The notes: generated by a model not told the origin, from the letters alone. A DNA stretch of 58,676 nt from SVQP01 sp045594705 (GCA_045594705.1 JAZNZB010000052.1:1-58676); one strand, 5' to 3'. Positions 1-8,562 are shown, numbered from the stretch's first letter. Translations and numbers: made by a program.

Positions 1-121
1 GGGAGGGGGGAAGGTACAGCGCTGCCCCGGCCAAGCGCAGGGGGGAGAGTGCGAATAGAATGGGTTTCTGACGCTGATGTGGCAACGGAAACCGAAATGC
101 TTTTCTGTTATATCTGAAAAA

Positions 122-165
122 AGCAGGAACCTGCTCTAAATCGAACAAATTCCTGCTATTTTTCC
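122..165 (+). terminator. weak terminator-like hairpin
   Basis: AGCAGGA at 122-128 can pair with TCCTGCT at 151-157, followed by ATTTTT. The loop is long (22 nt), so it is weak alone. It lies just before a stronger terminator and probably belongs to an unseen upstream plus-strand gene. Confidence 0.35.
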
Positions 166-173
166 GCTTATTT

Positions 174-200
174 GTCAGCCCGATGGGGCTGACCTTTTTT
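174..200 (+). terminator. Rho-independent terminator
   Basis: GTCAGCCC (174-181) pairs with GGGCTGAC (186-193) and is followed by CTTTTTT. It ends a plus-strand transcript that begins before the window. Bases 1-173 hold no gene I can support. Confidence 0.75.
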
Positions 201-201
201 C

Positions 202-226
202 TGCGGGAGCAAGCCCCCGCCCTACG
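202..226. repeat. short palindromic repeat, GGGAGCAAGCCC type
   Basis: A GC-rich palindrome with core GCGGGAGCAAGCCC, ending in CCCTAC. The reverse-oriented core recurs at 7384-7402. The GTAGGG...CCCGC layout resembles the longer copies at 21540 and 31931, so this may be a dispersed intergenic family. It sits just past the stop of the SGNH hydrolase gene. Confidence 0.45.
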
Positions 227-1021
227 TTAGTCCTCTTGGTCCGGCTCAAACTCCAGAGGCGTCAGCTCCTCGCCCTCTTCGGGCTCGGCCACGGGCTCAC
301 TCTCGGGCTCGGGCATGGTAGAGATCGCGCCGAAGATGGTCTCGTAAAGCAGCTCGGCAAACATGCCGTGCATCTCACGGCAGGGGTGATTGATGCCGTT
401 GGCCAACAGCTCTGTGGTATCCATGCCGTTTGCCTGCATCTGCTTCCACATGGCGTATCCGTCTGCGACCGTCACGCCGCTCTCAAACGCCACGTCGCGT
501 GCCGCCTGCATGAACTCGTCCATCTTGCCGCCGTTCTGCATGCCTGCGGTCACCTCTGCGTAAACTGTAAAATCATCAATGACACGATCTGTCACGCGCG
601 TGTTGAGCATGTTCGGCGTCATAAACAGCGTCTCGACGCCTGCATCCTTGAGTCTTTGGAAGATCTCGCGCAACGCATCGGTATAAGCCTTCAGCTCACC
701 GTTGACGTCGTTGAGGCCGTAGCACACCACGCAAAGGTCGGGGCGGTGCGAGATGACGTCGCGCTCCAGTCTTTCAAGCCCCCCTGCGGCCGAATCACCC
801 GAAACACCCGCATTGATAATACTGACCGGGATCCAATCGTATTTCTGCGCGATCATCAGTCTCAGACGATTGTGATATACCGCCGCAAAATCAAAAATAC
901 ATCCGCTGCCGCCCTTGATACACTCAAAAGCACCGTGCGTCACGCTATCCCCCAAAAAGGCAATGACCGGCGCACCGGAGTGCGGATTTTCCTTACTGTC
1001 CAAAAGTTCCTTGAATCTCAT
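227..1021 (-). CDS. SGNH/GDSL-family hydrolase
   Basis: 264 aa cytoplasmic protein with no signal peptide. Block I GDS is at residues 24-26 (Ser26 the presumed nucleophile), and block III GLND lies near residue 102. A C-terminal NGINHP carries the catalytic His, but where relatives usually read DGINHP the acid position is Asn, so it may work as a Ser-His dyad. By family it should be an esterase or deacetylase acting on sugar acetyl esters or lipids; the substrate cannot be read. The last 30 residues are an acidic Pro/Glu tail. A clear promoter lies upstream (1058-1087) and the gene is monocistronic. Confident of the fold, not of the substrate. Confidence 0.88.
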   Translation of the reverse strand: MRFKELLDSKENPHSGAPVIAFLGDSVTHGAFECIKGGSGCIFDFAAVYHNRLRLMIAQKYDWIPVSIINAGVSGDSAAGGLERLERDVISHRPDLCVVCYGLNDVNGELKAYTDALREIFQRLKDAGVETLFMTPNMLNTRVTDRVIDDFTVYAEVTAGMQNGGKMDEFMQAARDVAFESGVTVADGYAMWKQMQANGMDTTELLANGINHPCREMHGMFAELLYETIFGAISTMPEPESEPVAEPEEGEELTPLEFEPDQED

Positions 1022-1057
1022 ATTTTCTATGCTCTGCTCCTGCGTTTTCTTGGTTGA

Positions 1058-1087
1058 ATTTTACCACAAAATGCCTGCACTTGTCAA
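1058..1087 (-). promoter_or_regulatory. SigA promoter of the SGNH hydrolase gene
   Basis: On the minus strand TTGACA (1087-1082) and TAAAAT (1063-1058) are 18 nt apart. It diverges from the traX-like promoter at 1118-1146. Confidence 0.7.
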
Positions 1088-1117
1088 GTCCCCGCGTCAA
1101 TCCCTCGCGATTTTCAC

Positions 1118-1146
1118 TTGCCAAAATCCGACACTTGTGCTATAAT
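1118..1146 (+). promoter_or_regulatory. SigA promoter (extended -10) of the TraX-like gene
   Basis: TTGCCA (1118-1123), 17 nt spacer, TATAAT (1141-1146) preceded by TGC. The start codon is 30 nt downstream of the -10. Confidence 0.75.
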
Positions 1147-1175
1147 GATTGCAACAATCTGTCAGGGGGTGCAAT

Positions 1176-1916
1176 ATGTCAATTTTTTGGATCAAGATCA
1201 TCGCGGCGATCAGCATGCTTGCCGACCACGCGGGCATGATTCTCTTCCCCGCTACATCGTGGCTGCGCATCATCGGCAGGATCGCGCTCCCTCTTTACGC
1301 GCTTTGCATTGCCGAGGGCTTTCGCCATACGCGCAACCGTCTCAAATACTTTCTGCGCATCTTCGGGTTGGGTGCGGTCTGCCAGGTGGTCTACCTTTTC
1401 GTGTCCGACGAGCTGTATCTCGGCATTCTGATCACCTTTTCGCTCTCGATCATGCTGCTCTTTTTCCTGGACGCGCTGCTGCTTGCCTGCAAGGGCGAGA
1501 AAGATCCCGTTTCCAAGGCAATAGAAAAAATTTTCAAAAAAGCCCCTGTCAAGGGCGCAAGCATCACGGTCTGCGCACTCTGCCTTGCCACCGCACTTGC
1601 GGGCGTGATCGCGCTGACCTGCTTTGTCAAGGTAGACTACGGTCTGAGCGGCATCCTCTTCCCCGTGCTGGTCTATCTGGGCGGCAGTACGCGACTTGGC
1701 AAATTCTTCGGTGCGGCAGCGGGCACCTGTATGCTTGCCTGCAATCTGGAAGGCTCGATGACGCCTCGCGTCTGGTCCCTGCTTGCCCTCCTTCCGCTCG
1801 CGCTTTACAACGGCAAGCCCGGCAAATACAAGCTCAAATACTTTTTCTATATTTTCTACCCCGCGCATCTGGTCATTTTGTACGGCATTGACCTGCTGCT
1901 TGTGTTGCTGGGCTAA
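1176..1916 (+). CDS. TraX family membrane protein
   Basis: 246 aa polytopic protein with about seven or eight hydrophobic segments. The N-terminal pattern, IKIIAAISMLADHAGM then IIGRIALPLYALCIAEGF, is that of TraX (PF05857). The plasmid member N-acetylates F-pilin, but the family is common on Bacillota chromosomes without conjugation genes, where its acyltransferase-like role is unknown. I chose ATG 1176 because GGGGG at 1164-1168 gives a correctly placed ribosome binding site and homology begins at MSIFW; an ATG at 1149 would lie next to the -10. No conjugation genes are near, so F-pilin acetylation is unlikely here. Confidence 0.88.
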   Translation: MSIFWIKIIAAISMLADHAGMILFPATSWLRIIGRIALPLYALCIAEGFRHTRNRLKYFLRIFGLGAVCQVVYLFVSDELYLGILITFSLSIMLLFFLDALLLACKGEKDPVSKAIEKIFKKAPVKGASITVCALCLATALAGVIALTCFVKVDYGLSGILFPVLVYLGGSTRLGKFFGAAAGTCMLACNLEGSMTPRVWSLLALLPLALYNGKPGKYKLKYFFYIFYPAHLVILYGIDLLLVLLG

Positions 1917-1980
1917 CTGCTTTGCAGACTGTCTATGTGCTTTTTTGGTTTTGTAGTACTTTTGAAAGAGGTGTACTAAT

Positions 1981-2697
1981 ATGAATAAAATTATCTCATT
2001 TGTTTTGCTCGGTGCTTTATTGCTTATGTGTTTTTTGGGGTGTTCAATTCCGAGCGATACAAATACCGAAAAAGAGTCAGACCCGGAAATGTCTCCGAAT
2101 ATAAATGATGATATCAATCATTCTGATCAAGAGAGCGAGGCAAATACCGAAAAAGAGTCAGGCCCGGAAACGTTTCCGAACACAACTGACAGTACCGGTA
2201 ATTCTGATCAAGAGAACGAGACATATTATGCGGCATTGAATGAATTTTTTGCAAAGATGCAAAAAGATACAAACGGTATGGAAAAAATACAGTTCTATAT
2301 TGAACGTCAAGATTTGCATTACCAATTAAAAGAATCCGGCGAGTATCATGATGAGAGGTGGATAGACGCTGCAATCATCGTTACTGTCGATTGTAATTAT
2401 GATCTTGCAACTGATGAAGATTGGTATAAAGCTTGTTCAAATACCGATATGATAACGCTAAATACCGCATTCTTCAATGAATATAGTCACGAATTTTCCG
2501 AAGGACATTTTACCGCATGGGGAGTTCTCCCCGCGCTGCATTTTGCATATACCCATTCAGCAAGCACATTATCTGATACATTAGATGTATTTTATTCGGA
2601 CTATACCATTTTGAAACGATTGATAGACTTGGAATATGTAACCAAAATTTCAATACAGTATTTTTATTCTGTTCCCGGAAGCATTTTTGATGAATAA
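1981..2697 (+). CDS. small secreted lipoprotein, unknown function
   Basis: 238 aa. The signal peptide ends in lipobox FLGC with Cys21 as lipidated residue. Residues ~27-80 are a low-complexity Asp/Glu/Ser/Thr linker made of two copies of a 27-residue unit, encoded by an 81-bp tandem DNA duplication at 2060-2221. The rest (about 85-238) is a single unrecognised domain rich in aromatic and acidic residues. Ribosome binding site AAAGAGGTG precedes the ATG. Codon use is AT-richer than the neighbours, suggesting later acquisition. I see no clear promoter in the 64-nt gap after the TraX gene, so it may be read through from it. Function not recognised. Confidence 0.8.
   Translation: MNKIISFVLLGALLLMCFLGCSIPSDTNTEKESDPEMSPNINDDINHSDQESEANTEKESGPETFPNTTDSTGNSDQENETYYAALNEFFAKMQKDTNGMEKIQFYIERQDLHYQLKESGEYHDERWIDAAIIVTVDCNYDLATDEDWYKACSNTDMITLNTAFFNEYSHEFSEGHFTAWGVLPALHFAYTHSASTLSDTLDVFYSDYTILKRLIDLEYVTKISIQYFYSVPGSIFDE
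2060..2221 (+). repeat. 81-bp in-frame tandem duplication
   Basis: The stretch starting CAAATACCGAAAAAGAGTCA at 2060 recurs at 2141 with few differences, so period 81 bp = 27 codons. It builds the acidic linker of the lipoprotein. Confidence 0.8.
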
Positions 2698-2733
2698 TAC
2701 TATAATGGTACACAGTAAGGGAAACAACTCTCG

Positions 2734-2763
2734 GGGTGTCGCATCGGGCGGCACCCTTTTTTT
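2734..2763 (+). terminator. Rho-independent terminator
   Basis: GGGTGTCGC (2734-2742) pairs with GCGGCACCC (2748-2756), then seven T. It ends the TraX-like/lipoprotein transcript. Confidence 0.82.
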
Positions 2764-2856
2764 CAAGGCTGTTGTGCTATCGCCGGAACAACAAAGTATT
2801 CGTGAAAATTTACTGCAACAAAAACAAAATATTTACAATCTCAGCCTTGAAATCTA

Positions 2857-2885
2857 TTGACATTTTCGGCAAACTGTTGTATAAT
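2857..2885 (+). promoter_or_regulatory. consensus SigA promoter
   Basis: Perfect TTGACA (2857-2862), 17 nt, TATAAT (2880-2885), 40 nt before the start of the BspA-like gene. It implies strong constitutive transcription. Confidence 0.9.
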
Positions 2886-2925
2886 TTATTTAATCATGAA
2901 TACTTATGTTCAAAAGGAGTTCCAT

Positions 2926-3804
2926 ATGAAAAAGATTCTTGCCGTGGTAATGGTTCTTGCTATGTTCGCAGCACTGGTTGCTTGTGAGGCTTCCAAGGGC
3001 GATCTGACCTCCATCAACGATTACGTTGCTCCCAATAATACTCAGGTATCCGATACCGGTATCTTCACCTTTGAAGAGGCAGGCGGTAACACCGCTGTGA
3101 TCACCGGCTACGTCGGCAAGGCTGAGCCTCACGCTGTCGTCATCCCCGAAAAGGTCACCGTTTCTTCTGTCGAAGACGAAGACGCGAACGATGAGGATAA
3201 CATCAGAACCATCGTGGGCATCGCAGATAACGCATTCTACTATTGCACTGCTATGACCTCGGTTGAGATCCCCGCTACGGTTGAGACCATCGGCAACTGG
3301 GCATTCGCCGGCTGCATTGGCCTGACCGAGATCAAGCTGCCCGATGCCGTTACTTCGATTGGCGAGGGTGCGTTCCACGGCTGCGATAAGCTGACCTCTG
3401 TTGATATGCCCGCAGAGCTGCTCACCATCGGTGATTTTGCATTCTACAGCTGCTCCGGTCTGACCGCGATCGAGCTGCCCGCTAAGCTGACCACCATCGG
3501 CTCGGCTGCATTCTTCGGCTGCCAGGGTCTGACTACTCTGACCTTCCCCGCAACCGTAAACGCAATTGGCGATATGGCATTCTACAAGTGCAACTACCTG
3601 ACCGCAATCGATATGTCCGCTATGTCCACCGAGAAGAATTCCGTTGAATTGGGCGAGTACATTTTCTGGTCCAAGCTGCAGAGCGTGATCACTGCTCCCG
3701 CAGAGGGTCCTGTCAAGGAATACGTTGACAACATCGTAGACTCCGGCATCGGCGGCGAAGAGGTAACCGACACCGAGGAAGAGACCACCGAGGCTGCAGA
3801 ATAA
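2926..3804 (+). CDS. BspA-like leucine-rich-repeat lipoprotein
   Basis: 292 aa. Signal peptide with lipobox LVAC, Cys20. Residues ~85-235 hold about five to six consecutive 23-residue units of the pattern IGxxAFxxCxxLTxxxLPxxLTT, the treponemal/BspA type of LRR (LRR_5, PF13306), which folds into a solenoid. The protein ends in an acidic Thr/Glu tail. Family members sit on the cell surface and bind host or matrix proteins or glycans; the ligand here is unknown. ATG 2926 is chosen over an upstream ATG because AAAGGAG (2913-2919) precedes it and the signal peptide begins there. Its consensus promoter and strong terminator make it a single-gene unit, probably highly expressed. Confidence 0.9.
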   Translation: MKKILAVVMVLAMFAALVACEASKGDLTSINDYVAPNNTQVSDTGIFTFEEAGGNTAVITGYVGKAEPHAVVIPEKVTVSSVEDEDANDEDNIRTIVGIADNAFYYCTAMTSVEIPATVETIGNWAFAGCIGLTEIKLPDAVTSIGEGAFHGCDKLTSVDMPAELLTIGDFAFYSCSGLTAIELPAKLTTIGSAAFFGCQGLTTLTFPATVNAIGDMAFYKCNYLTAIDMSAMSTEKNSVELGEYIFWSKLQSVITAPAEGPVKEYVDNIVDSGIGGEEVTDTEEETTEAAE

Positions 3805-3820
3805 GGCTTCAAAAATTTAA

Positions 3821-3850
3821 GGACTGAGTCAGTTGACTCAGTCCTTTTTT
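3821..3850. terminator. bidirectional terminator
   Basis: Perfect 10-bp stem GGACTGAGTC / GACTCAGTCC (3821-3830, 3835-3844), followed by TTTTTT and preceded by an A-rich run. It serves the BspA-like gene and the convergent sulfatase operon. Confidence 0.88.
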
Positions 3851-4850
3851 ATTCACTCCAGGAAAAGTAGTTTTTGATGCCAAGCAAAGCCGCATCACAC
3901 ACGTAAGGCATCACAGCCCATTGCACTGCCATGCACGTAGCACAACGCTTATCCAGACATCCGCAACGTGCGCAGTAAGGATGCTGCGGATCGGTGATCT
4001 TTTTATGCAGATACGCATATTGGCGCAAGGGCTTGATGCCCGAGCTTTCCTCCCGTACTCCATAGATCACGTTGGTATTCTCCAGTAATTCTTTCAAACG
4101 CTCAAGAGCCGCAATTTGGCAATCCGATGCCATGCGGAAGGCGGCTTGCAGAGCCGGCAGTTGCTCGGCTTTTGATACGTAAAGCCAACCGCTGCGCGCA
4201 TGCGCGTCGTTTCGCATAACCGACAGCAGCGTCATCAGACTCACTGCCAATGCCTGCCCGGAATAGCTCATTCCGGGTAATGACACCTGTCCCTGCAAGG
4301 GTGCAAGCTCGACCGTGTGCAAGGGCATCAGATCAACGCCCCAAAGCTCACAGGCAAGAGAGATACAATCCTCAATCTGCCCTGCGTCCTTTGCTTCACA
4401 GCACCAATCGACCAGCAAGCGAAGTCTTGCCACGGTCGAAGCAAAATGCTCTGCGGCTTCGCTTTCCCGATCGGGTATGCGAACAGGCACATCTGCAAAG
4501 TCATCGATCGCATAGACCGCGCCAAGCCATGCGCTTTGCACCAAGTTCGCAAAGGTGGCGACGGAAAAGATCGGTTTGACCACGATTGCCAATCTGCCAA
4601 TGCTGCCAAACACGGGCAGCACCACAGCTCCTCCCGATTGATGGGTGCAAAGTGGCATATCGTACAGCTTTTGCTCGTATTGCACCCATTGGCGTGCCGA
4701 GATCCCCAAAGCCTCAAGCAACACAGGCTTCTCTTCCCCGCCTCGGGCGCAGCGAAAGGCAAGCGGTGCGCTTGCGGGCTTATTGAGATCGTACAGATAT
4801 ACGTCCTCGGCAAATACGGCTTGCCCGGATCCTGCTTGGTAACCGTTCAT
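3849..4850 (-). CDS. unknown Cys-rich protein, third gene of sulfatase operon
   Basis: 333 aa, not recognised. No signal peptide and no confident membrane span. The central ~200 residues are mixed alpha/beta. Near the C-terminus Cys293, 296, 298, 303 and 306 form CxxCxC....CxxC, with Cys317 after, a likely zinc or Fe-S site. The start is ATG 4850 because it overlaps the sulfatase stop as TGATG, the usual sign of translational coupling; a longer form would run 54 nt into the sulfatase gene. Its position as last gene after the maturase and sulfatase suggests a linked role (sensor, or partner in maturation), but nothing in the sequence proves this. It could also be a degenerate sensory protein. 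The gene is convincing, its function is not. Confidence 0.78.
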   Translation of the reverse strand: MNGYQAGSGQAVFAEDVYLYDLNKPASAPLAFRCARGGEEKPVLLEALGISARQWVQYEQKLYDMPLCTHQSGGAVVLPVFGSIGRLAIVVKPIFSVATFANLVQSAWLGAVYAIDDFADVPVRIPDRESEAAEHFASTVARLRLLVDWCCEAKDAGQIEDCISLACELWGVDLMPLHTVELAPLQGQVSLPGMSYSGQALAVSLMTLLSVMRNDAHARSGWLYVSKAEQLPALQAAFRMASDCQIAALERLKELLENTNVIYGVREESSGIKPLRQYAYLHKKITDPQHPYCARCGCLDKRCATCMAVQWAVMPYVCDAALLGIKNYFSWSE

Positions 4851-6229
4851 CAAAGCTTTCTCCCGTCTCGCAGCTGCTGTATGGTCCAGCCGTTGAGCAT
4901 GCAATCGTCCTCTGCCTGCAGCTCGGCAAGCAAGCGGTGACGCATGGTGCGTAAAACTTCTGCATAAGCAGGGTCATCGATCAAGTTTTTGAGCTCGTAC
5001 GGATCACTTGCAAGATCGTAAAGCTCATCGGTATCGGTCAGATTCCAGGAATATTTGATATCTCCCATGCGCAGCATTCTCTGCGAATACAGGCCGAATT
5101 GCTGACCGTTGTATGTCACCATGACCGCATCGCGGTGCGCATCACACTGCCCCGTCAGCACGGGCAAAAGGCTCTTGCCCACCATACCGTCCGCAGTCAA
5201 GCCCACGAGATCCATGATGGTGGCGGGGATGTCCAAGGCGTTTGTATTCAGGGCGTGGCTTGTCAGCCCCAGCGCAAATCTTGCGGGGCAATGCCACAGA
5301 TGCGGGATATGCGTGATCTCCTCGTACATGGAATAATGCTTGTCCATCTGTCGGCGGTCGCCGCAATAGTCGCCGTGATCCGAGGTATAAATAATCACGG
5401 TATCGTCCAGCCTTCCCTGCGCTTCCAAATGATCGATCACGCGGCCGATCGCATCGTCAATCTGCGAGATCCAGGCATAATACCTTGCCACCACCGGTGC
5501 AAAGAACGCCCAATCCTTGTCCTCGGTGTTCCAGTTGATGCGCTGCTGACGCTGGATATAGGGTTTATTTTCATATGTATCCTCAAAGCCGCCCCACATG
5601 GGAATCTCCGTGGGATCGTACATGTCCGCAAATTCCTTGACGGGCGTGCAAGGCAGATGCGGCTCGGAAAATTCCATTTGCAAAAGCCAGGGGTGCTCGT
5701 CCTGCCATGCATCCATGAGCGAGATGATATGCCCTGCAGTCTGATGCGTGGGCGCATACTCCTTGTCCATGTCGTACACCTGCCCCCAAAAACCATTGGT
5801 GGGCACGCACTGCGGATATTTCTCGGCCATGGGACGCACGATCTCAGAGCGCGGTACGTACACGTCATAGCCCATCGATTGCGGCGTTGCATTGTAGCCG
5901 CCCTCCCAAGGGCCGACCCAGCCGGTGTGATAGCCCAAACGGTCATGCAGCTCTCTTGCCCAGGATTCGCTGTCCGCAGGCAGCATGCCGGTATAGATCT
6001 TCTGATTGTAATTCCACAGCGCACCGAGCTTTTCTGCGCGCTTGCCTGTCAGCATGCTCTGGCGAGAGGGACAGCACACGGGGATGGGACAATAGCTGTT
6101 AGCCAGATTGACGCCTCCCTTGGCAAGGCGGTCGATATTGGGGGTCTTGACGGGATATTTTTCGGCATAGCCCAAGCAATCCCACCTCTGCTGATCCACG
6201 CAGATCCAAAGAATATTCGGAAAACTCAT
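4850..6229 (-). CDS. Cys-type sulfatase
   Basis: 459 aa, alkaline-phosphatase superfamily sulfatase (PF00884). The N-terminal DQQRWD provides the first metal ligand (Asp12). The maturation motif CCPSR has Cys52 as the residue converted to formylglycine, so it is the Cys type, with R56 conserved. A TSDHGD motif lies near two thirds of the length and supplies further metal ligands. There is no signal peptide, so it is a cytoplasmic enzyme removing sulfate esters, probably from imported sulfated sugars. Start 6229 is fixed by a ribosome binding site AAGGAG and by the ATGA overlap with the maturase gene. Substrate not determinable. Confidence 0.93.
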   Translation of the reverse strand: MSFPNILWICVDQQRWDCLGYAEKYPVKTPNIDRLAKGGVNLANSYCPIPVCCPSRQSMLTGKRAEKLGALWNYNQKIYTGMLPADSESWARELHDRLGYHTGWVGPWEGGYNATPQSMGYDVYVPRSEIVRPMAEKYPQCVPTNGFWGQVYDMDKEYAPTHQTAGHIISLMDAWQDEHPWLLQMEFSEPHLPCTPVKEFADMYDPTEIPMWGGFEDTYENKPYIQRQQRINWNTEDKDWAFFAPVVARYYAWISQIDDAIGRVIDHLEAQGRLDDTVIIYTSDHGDYCGDRRQMDKHYSMYEEITHIPHLWHCPARFALGLTSHALNTNALDIPATIMDLVGLTADGMVGKSLLPVLTGQCDAHRDAVMVTYNGQQFGLYSQRMLRMGDIKYSWNLTDTDELYDLASDPYELKNLIDDPAYAEVLRTMRHRLLAELQAEDDCMLNGWTIQQLRDGRKL

Positions 6230-7293
6230 CGTGCACTTCTCTCCTTTTCGATCATGTAAGTATAAAGGCGCATCATGGCGCACTCGTTTTTTGACAGTAT
6301 TACGTCGCGCATGCGTCGGCAGCCGCCTCCGCACACAGGCAAAAAGCGGCAGGTGCGGCACAGATCCGGCGCTTCGGGGTGCTCGTCAGCAAATCGTCTC
6401 ATGCCCTCGCTGTGCAGCGTTTGCCCGATGGAATGCATCTGTACGTTGCCCGTACAGTATTCAGGCAGCACGAAAAAATCACAGGGATAGGTCGAGCCGT
6501 CGGCCTCCACGATCAGCTGCGGCGTGCAAAAGCCGCGTGCTCCGCAATAGCCGCCTCGGCCTTGCAGCGTGGCAAGGGCTTGGTCAAATTCGCGCACGGA
6601 AAAGGGTGGCTGACCGTTTCTGAAATCCTCGCGCCAAAGCCTGTAAAAGCCGACCAAGAATTGCCCCAACGCCTCGGGCTTGGGTGCATATTTGCAGGTC
6701 GCGTCCTTTTCCAAGGGCGGCAGACACGGGATCAGCTGCACATGCGAGGCACCGATCTTTTTATAGAACTTATACAATTGCGCGGGGTGTCGCGCGGTAT
6801 TTGCGCTGATGACCGTGAGCACATTGTAGCGCACACCATGCTTTTTGAGCAGATCGATGCCGCGCATGACACGCTCATACGTGCCCTTTCCGTCGGGCGT
6901 TTTGCGTGCGACGTCGTGCAGGGCGCGATCCCCGTCCAAGGAAATGCCCACCAGTACGTCATGCTCGGCAAACAAGGTAGCGTACACCTCGTCAATGCAC
7001 AGGCCATTGGTCTGCACGGCATAGGCGGCATCCAGTCCCGCGGCTTTGACGTCGGCAAAGAAATCGTCAAAATGCTCCTGCCCCCATAAGAGCGGCTCGC
7101 CGCCCTGAAAGGCAAAATGCACGCGCTGCGGCCCACTTTCCTTTGCGCGCGCGATCAACTGCCGCGCAGTTTTGGGGCTCATCCACGTATTTGCAGGCGC
7201 ACCGTATTCCAAAAGATCGTGATAAAAGCAATAGTCGCACGCCATCTGGCAAAGCCCCGACGCGGGCTTGAGCATGACAGTCAATTCCTTCAC
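6226..7293 (-). CDS. anaerobic sulfatase-maturing radical SAM enzyme (anSME)
   Basis: 355 aa. The radical SAM cluster motif CxxxCxxC is Cys15, 19 and 22, in LCQMACDYCFY, as in anSMEs. A C-terminal SPASM domain (about 245-335) carries the many Cys for two auxiliary clusters, including CRTCRFLPVCGGGC. It oxidises the active-site Cys of the co-encoded sulfatase to formylglycine in the absence of oxygen. It starts with GTG, placed 6 nt after GGGAGG. It is first in the operon, with promoter at 7320-7348, and overlaps the sulfatase by ATGA. Direct coupling of enzyme and client makes the assignment secure. Confidence 0.95.
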   Translation of the reverse strand: MKELTVMLKPASGLCQMACDYCFYHDLLEYGAPANTWMSPKTARQLIARAKESGPQRVHFAFQGGEPLLWGQEHFDDFFADVKAAGLDAAYAVQTNGLCIDEVYATLFAEHDVLVGISLDGDRALHDVARKTPDGKGTYERVMRGIDLLKKHGVRYNVLTVISANTARHPAQLYKFYKKIGASHVQLIPCLPPLEKDATCKYAPKPEALGQFLVGFYRLWREDFRNGQPPFSVREFDQALATLQGRGGYCGARGFCTPQLIVEADGSTYPCDFFVLPEYCTGNVQMHSIGQTLHSEGMRRFADEHPEAPDLCRTCRFLPVCGGGCRRMRDVILSKNECAMMRLYTYMIEKERSAR

Positions 7294-7319
7294 AGCGCAC
7301 CTCCCGATTTGTTGATATC

Positions 7320-7348
7320 ATTATACCATATCCCAAAAGGGTTTGCAA
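7320..7348 (-). promoter_or_regulatory. SigA promoter of the sulfatase operon
   Basis: Minus strand TTGCAA (7348-7343), 17 nt, TATAAT (7325-7320) preceded by TGG (extended -10). Confidence 0.8.
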
Positions 7349-7383
7349 GGGCTACAGAAAAGTTCTTTGCGCCAGGCTGGACG

Positions 7384-7402
7384 TCGAGGGCTTGCTCCCG
7401 CC
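7384..7402. repeat. short palindromic repeat, GGGCTTGCTCCC type
   Basis: Core GGGCTTGCTCCCGC, the reverse complement of the core at 202-226. Here it is a short fragment next to the ATPase terminator. Confidence 0.4.
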
Positions 7403-7403
7403 A

Positions 7404-7435
7404 CAAAAAAAGCGGCTGCGAATTTCGCAGCCGCT
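7404..7435 (-). terminator. Rho-independent terminator of the ATPase gene
   Basis: Perfect 11-bp stem AGCGGCTGCGA / TCGCAGCCGCT (7411-7421, 7425-7435). On the minus strand it is followed by a run of seven T. Confidence 0.88.
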
Positions 7436-7449
7436 TGATTTGTTTGAAA

Positions 7450-8562
7450 TTAGTGAACGATGCAACGCTCGGTATCCTTATCGAAGATGTGCATTCTGGA
7501 AGTATCGAATGCAACCTGGATGGTGTCGCCTGCACGGGAGGTGGAGCGAGAGGATACACGTGCGGTCAGATGGGTCTCACCGGTCTGCAGGTACAGATAG
7601 ATCTCTGCGCCCATCAGCTCGGTTACGTCAACGTAGGTCTCAATGGTGCTGTCGGGGTTCACCAGAATAGCGGATTCCTGGTCGTTGATGCACTCAGGAC
7701 GAATGCCTGCAACAACTTCCTGGCCAATGTAATCCTTCAGAGCAGGGTTGTTAGCCTTCTCTGCGGGGACCTTGATGGAGTGCTCTTCGAAGTTGAAGTA
7801 AACGTCCTCACCCTTCTTAACCAGCGTACCGTTGATGAAGTTCATCTGGGGAGTGCCGATAAAGCCTGCAACGAAGATGTTGCAAGGAGAATCGTACAGG
7901 TTCTGAGGAGTATCTACCTGCTGGATCAGACCGTCCTTCATAACGACGATTCTGGTTGCCATGGTCATAGCCTCGACCTGGTCGTGGGTTACGTATACGA
8001 AGGTGGTACCAACTCTGTTGTGCAGCTTGGTCAACTCAGTTCTCATGGCAGCACGGAGCTTTGCGTCCAAGTTGGAAAGCGGCTCGTCAAGCAAGAAGAC
8101 CTTGGGGTTACGTACGATTGCACGACCCAGCGCAACTCTCTGCTTCTGACCACCGGACAGAGCCTTGGGCTTTCTGTCAAGCAGGTGGGTGATATCCAGA
8201 ATTCTTGCAGCCTCTTCTACTCTTCTCTTGATTTCTTCCTTAGGTGTCTTGTTGAGCTTCAGACCGAATGCCATGTTCTCAAACACGGACATATGAGGAT
8301 ACAGAGCGTAGTTCTGGAACACCATGGCGATCTTTCTGTCCTTAGGTGCTACGTCATTTACCAGCTGGTCGCCGATAAACAGCTCGCCCTCGGAGATCTC
8401 TTCAAGGCCTGCGATCATACGCAGAGTGGTGGTCTTACCGCAACCGGAAGGGCCGACCAGAACCAGAAATTCCTTATCCTTAACCTCAAGGTTAAAGTCG
8501 GATACTGCGGTTACGCCGCCGGGGTACTTCTTGTAAATGTGACGAAGGGACAAACTTGCCAT
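7450..8562 (-). CDS. MsmK/MalK-type sugar ABC transporter ATPase
   Basis: 370 aa. Complete NBD: Walker A GPSGCGKTT (Lys43), Q-loop, signature LSGGQKQR (about 145), Walker B FLLDEP and the H-loop THDQ. A TOBE/OB regulatory domain (about 240-370) marks the carbohydrate importer class (MsmK, MsmX, UgpC). It hydrolyses ATP on the inner face to drive sugar uptake. No permease or binding-protein gene adjoins it. Orphan MsmK/MsmX ATPases are known to serve several importers in trans, and this is the likely role here. Ribosome binding site AGGAGGAAT precedes the ATG. Its own terminator shows it is transcribed alone. Confidence 0.95.
   Translation of the reverse strand: MASLSLRHIYKKYPGGVTAVSDFNLEVKDKEFLVLVGPSGCGKTTTLRMIAGLEEISEGELFIGDQLVNDVAPKDRKIAMVFQNYALYPHMSVFENMAFGLKLNKTPKEEIKRRVEEAARILDITHLLDRKPKALSGGQKQRVALGRAIVRNPKVFLLDEPLSNLDAKLRAAMRTELTKLHNRVGTTFVYVTHDQVEAMTMATRIVVMKDGLIQQVDTPQNLYDSPCNIFVAGFIGTPQMNFINGTLVKKGEDVYFNFEEHSIKVPAEKANNPALKDYIGQEVVAGIRPECINDQESAILVNPDSTIETYVDVTELMGAEIYLYLQTGETHLTARVSSRSTSRAGDTIQVAFDTSRMHIFDKDTERCIVH

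Noticed and set aside
1176..1916. Conjugation function for the TraX-like protein
   Set aside because: No pilin or transfer genes are present; TraX relatives are common on chromosomes without them.
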